From positions 852,234-915,853 of the forward strand of contig NZ_HE610957.1 in the NCBI RefSeq assembly GCF_000285515.1: a stretch of 63,620 bases of DNA. The letters are read 5' to 3'. The position numbers were made by a program, and so were the translations under genes. The notes under the pieces are model-generated. The model saw nothing but the letters and a program-made list of their open reading frames with translations, was not told the origin of the DNA and did no database searches. Positions 44,030 to 54,063 of this stretch are shown piece by piece. This DNA comes from Paenibacillus senegalensis JC66. GTDB lineage: Bacteria > Bacillota > Bacilli > Paenibacillales > NBRC-103111. Position 1 is the first letter of the stretch. Each line of letters starts with the position of its first letter.

Positions 44030-45586
44030 TTATGGTGTTAATCGGTCACCAGCTGATTGAAAGGCTGCTATTGCGTCAAAAGAATCCTTAAGATTCCAAT
44101 AAACCTGACGGTAAATTGGCAGTAATTGCTTATAGACATCGTGATTGCCGGCTTGTGCCGAATGCCTGCAGGTGGCCGCGACCCAGTCGTGAATGCCGGA
44201 GAAATCACTAACTTCTCCCATCGCGTACAATCCTAGCTGAGCGGCGCCTAAGCCGGAGCTTTCAATCGAGTCTGGAACCAATACCGGTGTGCCGAGCACA
44301 TCAGCCATCATCTGCCGCCAAAAGGCGGAACGGGCAAATCCTCCCGAGGCGCGAATTTCTTTTGCCGGACCGGCCAGTTCCTCCAACGCTTCGACAACCG
44401 AGTGAATGCGATATACGACCCCTTCAAGCACCGAGCGGATCATATGCTTCTTGTGATGAGCCATCGACAATCCGAAAAATACTCCTCTGGCGTTGGCATT
44501 CCAGTAGGGAGCCCTTTCCCCCAGTAAAAACGGAAGAAAAATAAGTCCATCTGAGCCAGCCGGCACCTCAGCGGCAAGCTCCGTCAAATAATCATACGGG
44601 TCCAGGCTGCGGTTTCGTCCCTCTGCAGCTTCCAGGGTGGCCAATTCATCCCGCACCCAGCGGAACATGATTCCGCCATTGTTGATCGCGCCGCCTATCA
44701 CCCAGAAATCTTCTTTCAACGCGTAGCAGAATAGACGCCCCTGCGGATCGGTAACCGGCTCTTTGACGACTCCGCGCACAGCGCCGCTGGTACCAATCGT
44801 TACCGCATAGGAGCCTTGTTCATAAGCTCCTGCCCCCAGATTGGCCAACACGCCGTCTGAAGCTCCTATGATGAATGGAGTATCGGCCGGAAGACCCATA
44901 TGCTTCGCATATGAGGGCTGCATGCCCTCCAAACGATAAGTTGTCGATACGGGCCGGGAGAGCTTATCCGCACTTATCCCGACAATTCGCAGCGCCTCCT
45001 GATCCCAGTCCAGCTCTTTAAGATTAAACAAGCCGGTAGCACTGGCAAGGGAGTGATCGATCACAAAGGTGGAAAACAGCTTGGCAAATACATATTCCTT
45101 GATGCCGATAAATTTGTGCGTACGGGCAACCAGCTCCGGGTTCGTGTCGGAAAGCCACATTAGCTTTGCTAAAGGCGAAAAAGGATGAATGGGCGTTCCC
45201 GTCCGCAAATAAATCTCGTGACCGTTATGCTCCCGCTTCAGCTTCTCCGCATGGTTGACACTGCGGTTGTCAGCCCATGTAATGCAAGCAGTCAGCGGCT
45301 CTAGCTGTTCATCCACTGCTATCAGGCTGTGCATAGCGGAACTGAAGGATACGCACAGCACTTCTTCAGGAGCGATCGCCGCTTTGATAAGCACATGCTT
45401 GATCCCGTCCAGCACTGCCTGGAAAATTTCTTGCGGATTCTGCTCCGCGACATCTTGTCTCGGGGTGTAAAGCGGATACTCTATAGAATGAGAAGCCAGT
45501 ACTGTTCCCTGGCGGTCAATGACTAAAGTTTTCGTGCTGGTCGTTCCTATATCCGCCGCTATCACATATGGCTTTGAAGCAATCAT
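44030..45586 (-). CDS. gntK: Gluconokinase, FGGY family
   Basis: 518 aa. Phosphorylates D-gluconate to 6-phosphogluconate, the substrate of gndA in the same operon. FGGY signatures: YVIAADIGTTSTKTLVID (phosphate loop), SFSSAMHSLIAVD, TWADNRS, and FLPFLLGERAPYWNANARGVFFGL near residue 350, and GGFARSAFWRQMMADVLGTPV for adenosine binding. Other FGGY sugar kinases are possible, but WADNRS and GERAPYWNAN fit gluconokinase. Its ATG overlaps the larA-like stop (ATGA, 45583-45586), so the two are coupled. Confidence 0.92.
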   Translation of the reverse strand: MIASKPYVIAADIGTTSTKTLVIDRQGTVLASHSIEYPLYTPRQDVAEQNPQEIFQAVLDGIKHVLIKAAIAPEEVLCVSFSSAMHSLIAVDEQLEPLTACITWADNRSVNHAEKLKREHNGHEIYLRTGTPIHPFSPLAKLMWLSDTNPELVARTHKFIGIKEYVFAKLFSTFVIDHSLASATGLFNLKELDWDQEALRIVGISADKLSRPVSTTYRLEGMQPSYAKHMGLPADTPFIIGASDGVLANLGAGAYEQGSYAVTIGTSGAVRGVVKEPVTDPQGRLFCYALKEDFWVIGGAINNGGIMFRWVRDELATLEAAEGRNRSLDPYDYLTELAAEVPAGSDGLIFLPFLLGERAPYWNANARGVFFGLSMAHHKKHMIRSVLEGVVYRIHSVVEALEELAGPAKEIRASGGFARSAFWRQMMADVLGTPVLVPDSIESSGLGAAQLGLYAMGEVSDFSGIHDWVAATCRHSAQAGNHDVYKQLLPIYRQVYWNLKDSFDAIAAFQSAGDRLTP

Positions 45587-46854
45587 GCAAATAAATCCCC
45601 CTCATCGTTAAAGACCAGCTCATATGGCTCCGAAATGATTTCAATATTCGGATGGTCTTTGGCCTCCTCCAGCATCGGCTCAGAGATTTCAATCTCGCCC
45701 AAATGCAGCGTATCGCGAATGCGCACCATCCGGCAAGTTGTATAGTCGAGAATATTGCATGTCTTGATCGCTGCCTTAATGGCATCCTGATGATTCGCCA
45801 GAGTCGTCGCGATTTTGGTCGGTGCGCACACCGTCGAAGTTAGCCCGTTCGCGTAGGTGGCTGCACGATCCATCTTGTCCACCAGACGCTGGGTAGTGAA
45901 GTCGGCTGTACCTACCCCGTTTGCATTCCCTTTTGTTTCCGGCGTTAAATCAAACACAACCATCTTGGAAACCTCAGGTCCTCCCTCGGCATAGGGAGTT
46001 GGATAGCGGCCGGTTACATTTGGATCCATTCCGTCTCCGCTGATGTTTTTGCCGATGTAATCAATCAGCAGCACGTCTACCTGCTTAAACAATATTTGCG
46101 GCAGGCGGCTTTTCGCTTCCTCCAGCAGCACTTCTTCCCGGCTGCGGATTTGACCGGCCGGAAGGACCTCGATAAGACAAGTTTCATCATACGCATTTTC
46201 CACCAGAGCAACGCCAAAACGAATCGGCAGCTTTTCAATCATAATCTCGGCCATTGCTGGCACATTTTCCGCCATATACTTAAATCCTAGCTGGTGGCAG
46301 GCTTCTGCTCCCTTTTGCTTGCCAAGCCCAATTGCGATCATTTTCATTATGCCGCTTTCAATGGGCCCGCGGAAGGCGGTGTGCGGTTTCACCCGATTAA
46401 TAACAACAATGGCGTCAGCTTCCGAAGCATACTTATCCACATAGACCGGCAGCCCATTCTCTAATTGAGCGAGCTTTATGACCTCCATAGAGGAACGAAT
46501 AGGAGCACCCACCGTCTCCTCTGTAATTCCGAGATGGTGAAGCACTTCTTTTTGCCCCTCGGCTGTTGCTCCTCCGTGGCTGCCCATGCAGGGTACGATA
46601 AAAGGCTCGCCGCCAGCCTGCTTGATTGCATCAATAGTTGTCTTCGTAAACAACTGGATATTGGCCACTCCCCGGCTGCCGACGGCTACAGCTACTTGGT
46701 CACCAGGCTTAATCGTATCGATTGCTCCCGGCTTGGCCAGCTCTTTCTTAAGGGTTTCCTCAGGGTTTTTTACCGTCTTGTCATCAAATTTCTGACGGAC
46801 CTTGACCATTTTAGGTATCGGAATGTCTTGGAGCAGTGATTTTAAAATATCCAT
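45583..46854 (-). CDS. LarA-like protein (nickel hydroxyacid racemase/epimerase superfamily)
   Basis: 423 aa. Carries the LarA N-terminal domain pattern: an Arg in AVGSRGVAN (61), His in CMGSHGGAT (93), NRVKPHTAFRG with His158, ESGIMKM with Lys171, GAEACHQLGF with His187. Lys171 and His187 are 16 residues apart, as Lys184 and His200 are in lactate racemase LarA, where they bind the nickel-pincer cofactor. Larger divergence elsewhere. LarA homologues with D-gluconate C2-epimerase activity have been reported as I recall. In this operon the likely job is interconverting gluconate and its C2 epimer mannonate (inference). AAGGAGG lies 9 nt before the ATG. No larBCE genes in the window. Confidence 0.8.
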   Translation of the reverse strand: MDILKSLLQDIPIPKMVKVRQKFDDKTVKNPEETLKKELAKPGAIDTIKPGDQVAVAVGSRGVANIQLFTKTTIDAIKQAGGEPFIVPCMGSHGGATAEGQKEVLHHLGITEETVGAPIRSSMEVIKLAQLENGLPVYVDKYASEADAIVVINRVKPHTAFRGPIESGIMKMIAIGLGKQKGAEACHQLGFKYMAENVPAMAEIMIEKLPIRFGVALVENAYDETCLIEVLPAGQIRSREEVLLEEAKSRLPQILFKQVDVLLIDYIGKNISGDGMDPNVTGRYPTPYAEGGPEVSKMVVFDLTPETKGNANGVGTADFTTQRLVDKMDRAATYANGLTSTVCAPTKIATTLANHQDAIKAAIKTCNILDYTTCRMVRIRDTLHLGEIEISEPMLEEAKDHPNIEIISEPYELVFNDEGDLFA

Positions 46855-46937
46855 CTTGCGAATCCTCCTTCAACTATTAACCGTCCACACGACTTTGCCG
46901 GGCAGCCGGAAGAGCAGATTGAAATCCTGCAAGCCGT

Positions 46938-47983
<1,046 letters not shown>

Positions 47984-47990
47984 TCATGAT

Positions 47991-48006
47991 TTGCACACGT
48001 TAACAA
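47991..48006. promoter_or_regulatory. LacI-operator-like site upstream of the LacI gene
   Basis: TTGCACACGTTAACAA, with matching TTG/CAA ends and central ACGT. About 32 bp before the LacI start. Suggests autoregulation; weak palindrome. Confidence 0.35.
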
Positions 48007-48028
48007 TGAATATCAAAACAATCAACAT

Positions 48029-48063
48029 AAAAAATCTGCACCCGGTAAGAGTACAGATTTTTT
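48029..48063 (-). terminator. Terminator after the 48086-48682 gene
   Basis: AAAAAATCTG / CAGATTTTTT arms with T-run on the minus strand. Separates the unknown gene from the LacI operon. Confidence 0.85.
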
Positions 48064-48085
48064 ATAACCCCTTAGCCTGACATGT

Positions 48086-48682
48086 TCACATTTCGGTGGC
48101 CAGCATCTCTTTGCGCAGCTCTTCCAGTTTGGCTTTCGTTTCGGCAACGCGTTTGAAATCGCCGTCCTCTATAGCTTCATGAAGGGATGCGAGTTCATAA
48201 TCCAGCTCAAGCCGCAAAACCGGAATCCGCTCTTCAATACGAGTTGATTTGAGTGCCTCTGTCATTTCCTCAAAAGTTATCATAGGATCCCTCTGATAGA
48301 TTATTTTATGATCGACTCCTGAAATTTCAACCATCCGAATGATTTCCCCGAACATTATGCTTTCGATCAAAATTTGCTGCTCTTTAAATCTTTTGACAAC
48401 CGCGTGTCCCCGTGTATCGCCAATCATTTTCTCCAGCAGCTCCGCCAGCTTGCTGTCCTTGATGGAGTAACTGCCGACCATTTTGAAGCGCTCCCCGATT
48501 CGCTGAAACTTTAGTTTGACGAGCTTTCTGCCTGTGCGAACAGAGATAACAAATTGGGTTTCGTTCTCATTCCAATAAAGCGAGAAACCTTCTTGGATCA
48601 AGGCTTTAATAAAATCTCGGATTTGCCGGCGGTCAAACCTCAACTCTAAGTTGCAGTACTCTACTTCATGACTATTGTTCAC
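48086..48682 (-). CDS. Hypothetical protein, 198 aa
   Basis: Not recognised. Soluble: N-terminal alpha/beta part (EVEYCNLELRFDRRQIRDFIKALIQEGFSLYWNE, FVISVRTGRKLVKLKFQR) and a C-terminal helical hairpin (IPVLRLELDYELASLHEAIEDGDFKRVAETKAKLEELRKEML) that resembles UVR-like or IDEAL-like helices. GTG start at 48680-48682, with GGGGGAGGG 6 nt upstream; a TTG at 48727 has no ribosome site. It has its own terminator, single gene. Confidence 0.75.
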   Translation of the reverse strand: MNNSHEVEYCNLELRFDRRQIRDFIKALIQEGFSLYWNENETQFVISVRTGRKLVKLKFQRIGERFKMVGSYSIKDSKLAELLEKMIGDTRGHAVVKRFKEQQILIESIMFGEIIRMVEISGVDHKIIYQRDPMITFEEMTEALKSTRIEERIPVLRLELDYELASLHEAIEDGDFKRVAETKAKLEELRKEMLATEM

Positions 48683-48831
48683 GGCAATCCCTCCCCCAGC
48701 TGCACTTATGACAGAATGTTCAGACAATTGATTGATTTACTTTATCTTATTATGAATACTATGATTTAGCAACTTGGTTTAATGATTAATTCTTGCGGTT
48801 TAAGCAAAAATGGTTAAGGGTCCAGGACTAC

Positions 48832-48850
48832 TTGTCTATAGCTTAGACAA
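48832..48850. promoter_or_regulatory. Perfect inverted repeat with a second half-site
   Basis: TTGTCTA-TAGCT-TAGACAA, perfect 7-bp arms, then the half-site TGTCTATAG again at about 48856-48864. It has the look of a regulator operator. The remaining bases of 48683-49026 carry the yktB promoter. Confidence 0.5.
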
Positions 48851-48978
48851 AAATATGTCTATAGAAACCTTTATTAACCAAATATATTCAATTTAGCTTA
48901 AGCCGAAATCGAGATATTTTTCAGTGCAGTTTTCTTCACGAGCAGACCGATTCAGGCTATAGGCACACTACCGATATG

Positions 48979-48987
48979 TGGTATAAT
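48979..48987 (+). promoter_or_regulatory. Extended -10 promoter for yktB
   Basis: TGGTATAAT, a perfect TATAAT with TG extension, about 40 bp before the GTG start; no clear -35. Confidence 0.55.
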
Positions 48988-49026
48988 CAAAAATCGGGCT
49001 CATTGCAGAAAGGATGGTACTACAAA

Positions 49027-49650
49027 GTGGACTTTCGAGGATTTTCAGCTGAAGATTTTGATGTGTTTACAATTCCAGGACTGGAACCGCGCATGGAGGC
49101 ATTAATTGCACGCGTACGCCCTAAGCTGACTGAACTGGGTGACCATTTATCCAGCTATTTGTCTGCCGCGTGCGGAGCAGAACTGTTTCCTCATGTTGCC
49201 CGTCACGCACGGCGAACCGTGAATCCTCCTGACGACACCTGGGTAGCCTGGGCCAGCAGCAAAAAGGGATACAAATCTTTACCCCATTTTCAGCTTGGCT
49301 TATGGAATACCCACTTGTTTATCCAATTCGGTGTCATCTATGAATGCCCCCATAAGGTGCATTATGCTAACCAGCTGCACAAGCAGAAAAAGCAGATTCG
49401 CTCCCTTATTCCTGACAGCTACTATTGGTCGATGGATCATACGAAGCCTGAAGTAATCCCGGGTTCCGAGATGGATGAAGAACGCTTTGCGCAGCTTATT
49501 CACCGCCTGAAAACAGTCAAAAAGGCAGAAGCGCTATGCGGTTTGAGAGTAGAGCGTGATGATCCTATACTGACTGATGGCAAAGCTTTTATAGAGCTTG
49601 CTGAGCAAACCTTTACCCGGCTGGTGCCGCTGTATCATTTGTCCGTTTAG
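49027..49650 (+). CDS. yktB: YktB family protein (DUF1054, UPF0637)
   Basis: 207 aa, normal length for the family. VDFRGFSAEDFDVFTIPGLEPRMEAL at the start, then FPHVARHARRTVNPPDDTWVAWASSKKGYKSLPHFQLGLW and IRSLIPDSYYWSMDHTKP, all typical of DUF1054. Unknown function; the fold is alpha/beta. GTG start at 49027 with AAAGGATGG 9 nt upstream; the ATG at 48976 overlaps the promoter and is rejected. Confidence 0.92.
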   Translation: MDFRGFSAEDFDVFTIPGLEPRMEALIARVRPKLTELGDHLSSYLSAACGAELFPHVARHARRTVNPPDDTWVAWASSKKGYKSLPHFQLGLWNTHLFIQFGVIYECPHKVHYANQLHKQKKQIRSLIPDSYYWSMDHTKPEVIPGSEMDEERFAQLIHRLKTVKKAEALCGLRVERDDPILTDGKAFIELAEQTFTRLVPLYHLSV

Positions 49651-49792
49651 TCATTAGCCGGCAAGGATGGGGCTGGAAAATAGTACTTTTTGTTTTCGGG
49701 TTCATTTTCATATTGATTTAAGCTTTTTAGGGTAATCTATGGAAAGACAGGGAGAGAGACCGGGCTTATTTCATTATGAAAGGAAGGTTCCG

Positions 49793-50533
49793 ATGAAATC
49801 CAAAACCATTCTTCATACTTTGCTGACGTTTATGCTCGTTTTTGGCAGCACCAGTACCGTATATGCGGCCACCCCGGATACAAGCACCTCGAACGGGCCA
49901 GATAATCGCCAGCTCATCAAGGATAAAATTCAACTAATTAAGCAGCTGCGGGAACGGCGTCAGAGGGAGCCTGAACATAAAAAACTGTATCGCTCCGCTC
50001 TTCCCATCGTCGAGGAGACCGCGTCCCTGCTGGGCATAACGAAGGACGATCTAATAGCCGAGTTGAAGAAAGACAAGAGCTTGAATGAAGTCGCCAAGAG
50101 CCGCGGCATGAGCGGTGAAGAGCTTGCCGGCAAATTAATGGTTCTGCGCATCCAAAAAATCAATGAAGCGGTTATCGCCGGCAAGCTGCCCGCGGAGAAA
50201 GCCGAAAAGATAAAATCCCGAATGAAAGAGCATGTGGCCTATTTGCTGAACCAGAAAGGAAGCAAAGTGCTGGAGCATATCGACACCCATAAATGGTTAA
50301 GACACAACACTTTGCGGCATTTCACTCCTTCCAAAATGGCTGAGCTGATTGGCATATCCGAACAAGAGCTCGTTGGCAAACTGAAGAGCGGGCATTCCTT
50401 AAGTGAAATTGCCGAGGAGCAAGGGATTAGCCGCCAGGAATTAACCTCCCGCATTAAAGGCGAGGCAGATCCGATCATCGAGCGGATGCTGGATAAAAAG
50501 CTGATTCCTCAGGACAAAAGCAAAAGTCCGTAA
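49793..50533 (+). CDS. Secreted two-repeat helical protein
   Basis: 246 aa. Signal peptide MKSKTILHTLLTFMLVFGSTSTVYAA (cleavage after YAA). Two repeats: LLGITKDDLIAELKKDKSLNEVAKSRGMSGEELAGKL (about 80-116) and LIGISEQELVGKLKSGHSLSEIAEEQGISRQELTSRIKGE (about 182-221). Each reads like an amphipathic 'LG(I)xxxxLxxxLKxGxSLxxIAxxxGxxxxEL' unit found in secreted Bacillus proteins. Basic overall. Function unknown. AGGAAGG lies 5 nt before the ATG. Confidence 0.8.
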   Translation: MKSKTILHTLLTFMLVFGSTSTVYAATPDTSTSNGPDNRQLIKDKIQLIKQLRERRQREPEHKKLYRSALPIVEETASLLGITKDDLIAELKKDKSLNEVAKSRGMSGEELAGKLMVLRIQKINEAVIAGKLPAEKAEKIKSRMKEHVAYLLNQKGSKVLEHIDTHKWLRHNTLRHFTPSKMAELIGISEQELVGKLKSGHSLSEIAEEQGISRQELTSRIKGEADPIIERMLDKKLIPQDKSKSP

Positions 50534-50589
50534 GGGCTTGAAGCAGCAATTTACCTGAACCCCTGATTGTTAGGGCAAAACACTAAAAA

Positions 50590-51075
50590 AGAAGCTGTCC
50601 GAAAAGTGGCCGTTCAGCCCGATAACTAGAATAAGCAGCTAACCCGTGGCAGCGAACCCGTGGCAATGGCAATGGACTGGAGGCAGTGGACCCGTGGCAG
50701 CGGACCGGAGGCGAATTGTATGCGAAAACCGCATGCCATTGATTTTCAGGCACAACTCCAACTGCAGCAATGAAAATTGCCGAAACAAAAAAAATCGCTA
50801 AATCTTGTAGAATGGAAGTTACCACACCACCAACTCAAGAAAGAGCGATTTTTTTGCGTAATTAAACCACTACTACTGAACAGATACCATGCAACCAACA
50901 ACTTACCACTGGGGGATATGGAAGAGATAATGTTCCTGCCAAGCGAAATCTTGCCCCGACATTCATTCATTATGTTCTATAGCTTTTGCTGCCTTCCTGC
51001 AAAAACCATAAAAAGGCCGGGCGGAAAACTTTGCGTTTTCCACGCCCGGCCTTTAGGGACTTATTATACAGCCTC
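50590..51075. mobile_element. Decayed, internally deleted IS1182-like element or MITE
   Basis: Left end GAAGCTGTCCGAAAAGT (50591-50607) and right end AGGGACTTATTATACAGCCTC (51055-51075, reverse complement GAGGCTGTATAATAAGTCCCT) are imperfect inverted repeats related to the terminal repeat at 143-163. Just inside the right end is the hairpin GGCCGGGCG...CGCCCGGCC (51011-51054), matching the structure at 104-135; it also encodes a KRPGGK..VFHARP stretch resembling the transposase C-terminus at 2-172. No intact transposase. Short repeats of CCCGTGGCAGCG (50642-50705) lie in the left half. About 486 bp. Confidence 0.65.
51011..51054 (-). terminator. Hairpin serving as terminator of the MFS gene
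   Basis: AAAAGGCCGGGCG / CGCCCGGCCTTT with inner GAAAAC/GTTTTC; directly after the MFS stop codon on the minus strand, so an IS-derived hairpin now ends the gene's transcript. Confidence 0.7.
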
Positions 51076-52242
51076 TTTTTGAGTTGCAGCGCCCAGCTCA
51101 CTGTCAGCCCGTACAAACCCGGCTACCAGCAGCATAGCGGCTATGCATAATACCGCGCCAACAATATAAGGGGAAGCCATATGCCAGCCAAACAAAGCCA
51201 TCGCGCCTAACGGACCGAAGATCCGCCCAAGACTATCCATAGAGGAATTGAGTCCGGTAGCTACCCCTTGACCGACTTTGGTTTTCTGGGTAATTAAAGA
51301 AATGACACACGGGCGGATTAACGCATTGCCCGCTCCAAATACGGACAGGTACAGAGCAGCCGTCCAGACACTGCTGGAAAACAATATGAGGATGAAGCCC
51401 GCCGCCGATAGGACCAGGCCAATGCTTATCGCTACCTTTTCCTGACCGGGCTTGACATGCCGGCGCACCACTCCGCCTTGAATGAGGGCTCCTACGATCC
51501 CGCTGGCAAAGAACATCATCCCAGCCTCAAAGGAGTCCACACCAATCTTCGCCATCTGAAACAGTTGGAACGTAGTTTCGAGTCCCGCCAAGGTGAAGGT
51601 GACAAAAAAAGATAAAATATATAAATACTTAAGCGGCCCTTGGAAAGCCGCCCATCTGGAAGGCTGACGCGCGGGTACAGCACCACCCCTGGCTTCCGGC
51701 GGCAGAGACTCCGTAAGATAGCTTGCCGTAAACAGTAAACAGAGAAAGGACAGCAGGGAAGAAACAAAAAAAGGTACGGACAATCCCCACAAGCTAAAAA
51801 CACCACCAAGCGCTGGACCTAGCACAAAGCCCAGTCCAATGGACATGCCTACAAGACCCATTCCCTTTGTACGGTTCTCATCCGTAGTAATGTCCGCAAC
51901 GTAGGCTACTGCACAGGCTGTCACTGCTCCGGAAAAGGCTCCGCCTATAATCCTGGAGACGTACATGAGCCACAGCTGGTCTCCGGCAAGGCCAAACAGC
52001 AAAAAGCTGACAGCGAATCCGCCAAGTCCAATCAGCAGCACTGGCTTTCTGCCGGTTTTGTCTGATACTCTTCCCCACCAGGGGGACATAAAAAAAGAAA
52101 CCGCCGAGTAAACGGACAGCAGCATCGCCAAATGGAATCCTTGATCCTCGCCGACTATGACGGGCAGGACCGGGATAATGATTCCAAAGCCAATAAAAAC
52201 AGTTAACAGCAGCAGCATTATAACTGCCATGGATTTATTCAT
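51064..52242 (-). CDS. MFS transporter, TetA/Bmr-like drug efflux family
   Basis: 392 aa, 12 membrane segments. Motif A GRVSDKTGRKPVLLIG (about residues 58-73) and motif C-type GLGFVLGPALGG (about 142-153), both typical of DHA1 drug:H+ antiporters similar to TetA, Bmr and Blt. Substrate unknown. The last codons (EAV and stop) lie inside the right terminal repeat of the decayed IS, so the native C-terminus was probably replaced. ATG at 52242 with GGGAAG 8 nt upstream. Confidence 0.88.
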   Translation of the reverse strand: MNKSMAVIMLLLLTVFIGFGIIIPVLPVIVGEDQGFHLAMLLSVYSAVSFFMSPWWGRVSDKTGRKPVLLIGLGGFAVSFLLFGLAGDQLWLMYVSRIIGGAFSGAVTACAVAYVADITTDENRTKGMGLVGMSIGLGFVLGPALGGVFSLWGLSVPFFVSSLLSFLCLLFTASYLTESLPPEARGGAVPARQPSRWAAFQGPLKYLYILSFFVTFTLAGLETTFQLFQMAKIGVDSFEAGMMFFASGIVGALIQGGVVRRHVKPGQEKVAISIGLVLSAAGFILILFSSSVWTAALYLSVFGAGNALIRPCVISLITQKTKVGQGVATGLNSSMDSLGRIFGPLGAMALFGWHMASPYIVGAVLCIAAMLLVAGFVRADSELGAATQKEAV

Positions 52243-52330
52243 ATCGGTTACTTCCCTTCTCCATCCGAAAACCACGATGCCTGTACTTATGCCTGGTAAT
52301 TGAACATGCAATTTACCGGAATTCCACCAC

Positions 52331-52358
52331 TTGCATCCTGTCTCGAATCTGCTATACT
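52331..52358 (+). promoter_or_regulatory. Sigma-A promoter for speA
   Basis: TTGCAT (52331-52336), 16-bp spacer, TATACT (52353-52358), 66 bp before the start codon. Confidence 0.65.
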
Positions 52359-52424
52359 CATTTTGTTTGTTATATTGCTTGTCCATCACTACCAACATTA
52401 CCCGAAGGGGGAATTAATAAAGCC

Positions 52425-53900
52425 ATGGATCAAAATCAAACCCCGCTCTTTACCGCCTTGACCAACCATGCAGCACGAAATCCGCTGCAATTTCATATAC
52501 CCGGACATAAAAAAGGAGTCGGAATGGACCCCGAATTCCGTGCCTTTATGGGAGATTCCGCTCTGTCGATCGACTTAATCAATATTGCGCCGCTCGATGA
52601 CCTGCATCAGCCGCTGGGAGTCATTGAGGACGCGCAAAAGCTGGCAGCGGAAGCGTTCCAAGCTGATTATACCTTTTTTTCCGTGCAGGGAACAAGTGGC
52701 GCAATTATGACAATGATCATGACGGTCTGTTCACCCGGCGATAAAATCATTGTTCCCCGAAATGTTCACAAATCTGTCATGTCGGCCATCATCTTCTCGG
52801 GAGCCAAGCCGGTATTTCTTTCCCCGGAGAGAGACGCCAATCTCGGCATAGATCACGGAGTCACCATTGGCTCGGTCAAGCGGGCGCTGCAAATCCACCC
52901 TGACGCCAAGGCGGTATTAGTGATTAACCCTACCTATTACGGCGTTTGTACGAACCTGAAGGAAATCGTGAATCTGGTGCACAGCTACGATATCCCTGTC
53001 CTTGTAGATGAGGCGCACGGAGCCTTAATCCATTTTCATGACGAGCTTCCCCTCTCTGCTATGCAGGCCGGGGCGGATATGTCCGCAACCAGCATCCACA
53101 AGCTGGGCGGCTCATTGACCCAAAGCTCTATCTTAAATGTCAAGGTGCAGAATAACCGCATCAATCCCAAGCGGGCGCAAACCATTATCAGCATGCTGAC
53201 AACGACATCGACCTCTTATCTTTTGCTTGCTTCACTCGATACCGCGCGCCGCAATCTGGCGCTGAACGGTCATGCCATTGCGGAACAGACCCTGCGTTAT
53301 GCCAAGCTCGCCAGAGAGCGGATTAATGAAATCCCGGGGCTCTACTGCTTCGGCGAAGACATTCTTGGCTCAGAGGCCACATACGACTACGACCCTACTA
53401 AACTAACAATTCACGTGCGCAAATTGGGAATTACGGGGTATGATGCGGAAAACTGGCTGCGGGAGCATTACAATCTTGAGGTTGAGCTAAGTGATATGTA
53501 CAACATTCTCTGTTTTATTACACCAGGGGATACCGGACAAACGACCGAAGCGTTGATCACTGCATTGCGGGAAATGGCCGATGTTCACCGGGACAAAGGT
53601 AAAATCAACGACCTCGTTGTCAAAATTCCGGAAATTCCTCAATTGTCCCTGCCTCCGCGCGATGCATTCTACGGGGATACCGAGGTCATTCCGTTCAAAG
53701 AATCTGCAGGACGAATTATTGCCGAATTTATTTATGTCTATCCGCCAGGAATTCCTATTCTGCTTCCCGGCGAGGTCATTTCTCAAGAAAATATCGACTA
53801 TATCCGTGAGCACGTACAGGTAGGCCTTCCCGTCAAAGGACCGGAAGACCGCAATGTGGAAAAGGTAAAAGTGATTGTAGAAACGCAGGCGATTTTCTGA
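52425..53900 (+). CDS. speA: Arginine decarboxylase, PLP fold type I (SpeA)
   Basis: 491 aa. Makes agmatine from arginine, the entry to putrescine/spermidine synthesis in Bacillus. It is nearly colinear with B. subtilis SpeA: FHIPGHKKGVGMDPEFRAFMGDSALSIDLINIAPLDDL at the N-terminus, the VDEAHGALIHFHDELPLSAMQAGAD and ATSIHKLGGSLTQSSIL stretches, the latter with the PLP lysine, and EVIPFKESAGRIIAEFIYVYPPGIPILLPGE. Lysine decarboxylases share this fold, so substrate is by homology. AAGGGGG 13 nt before the ATG. Single gene with its own promoter and terminator. Confidence 0.93.
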   Translation: MDQNQTPLFTALTNHAARNPLQFHIPGHKKGVGMDPEFRAFMGDSALSIDLINIAPLDDLHQPLGVIEDAQKLAAEAFQADYTFFSVQGTSGAIMTMIMTVCSPGDKIIVPRNVHKSVMSAIIFSGAKPVFLSPERDANLGIDHGVTIGSVKRALQIHPDAKAVLVINPTYYGVCTNLKEIVNLVHSYDIPVLVDEAHGALIHFHDELPLSAMQAGADMSATSIHKLGGSLTQSSILNVKVQNNRINPKRAQTIISMLTTTSTSYLLLASLDTARRNLALNGHAIAEQTLRYAKLARERINEIPGLYCFGEDILGSEATYDYDPTKLTIHVRKLGITGYDAENWLREHYNLEVELSDMYNILCFITPGDTGQTTEALITALREMADVHRDKGKINDLVVKIPEIPQLSLPPRDAFYGDTEVIPFKESAGRIIAEFIYVYPPGIPILLPGEVISQENIDYIREHVQVGLPVKGPEDRNVEKVKVIVETQAIF

Positions 53901-53941
53901 TTATTAGAGGCTTCATCGCGGCTTCACGATTTCAGCAAAGC

Positions 53942-53978
53942 CAAGGCCCGGAAGCGAGAAGATGGTTTCCGGGCCTTG
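53942..53978 (+). terminator. Terminator after speA
   Basis: CAAGGCCCGGAA pairs perfectly with TTCCGGGCCTTG; T-run weak. Confidence 0.75.
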
Positions 53979-54063
53979 ACTTAAGTTTTCGTAAGGCGTA
54001 TGCCCCGGGCAGCAGGCTCCCGAGCGGCGGCCCCCTTGAAATGAATGTACATTAAATAGCGAA

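Noticed and set aside
48682-48727. TTG start at 48727 for the unknown 198-aa gene
   Set aside because: The GTG at 48682 has a GGGGGAGGG site; the longer start has none.
50777-51082. 101-aa plus-strand frame in the decayed IS as a gene
   Set aside because: Only its last 20 residues resemble a transposase end; no ribosome site and it lies in a deleted element.
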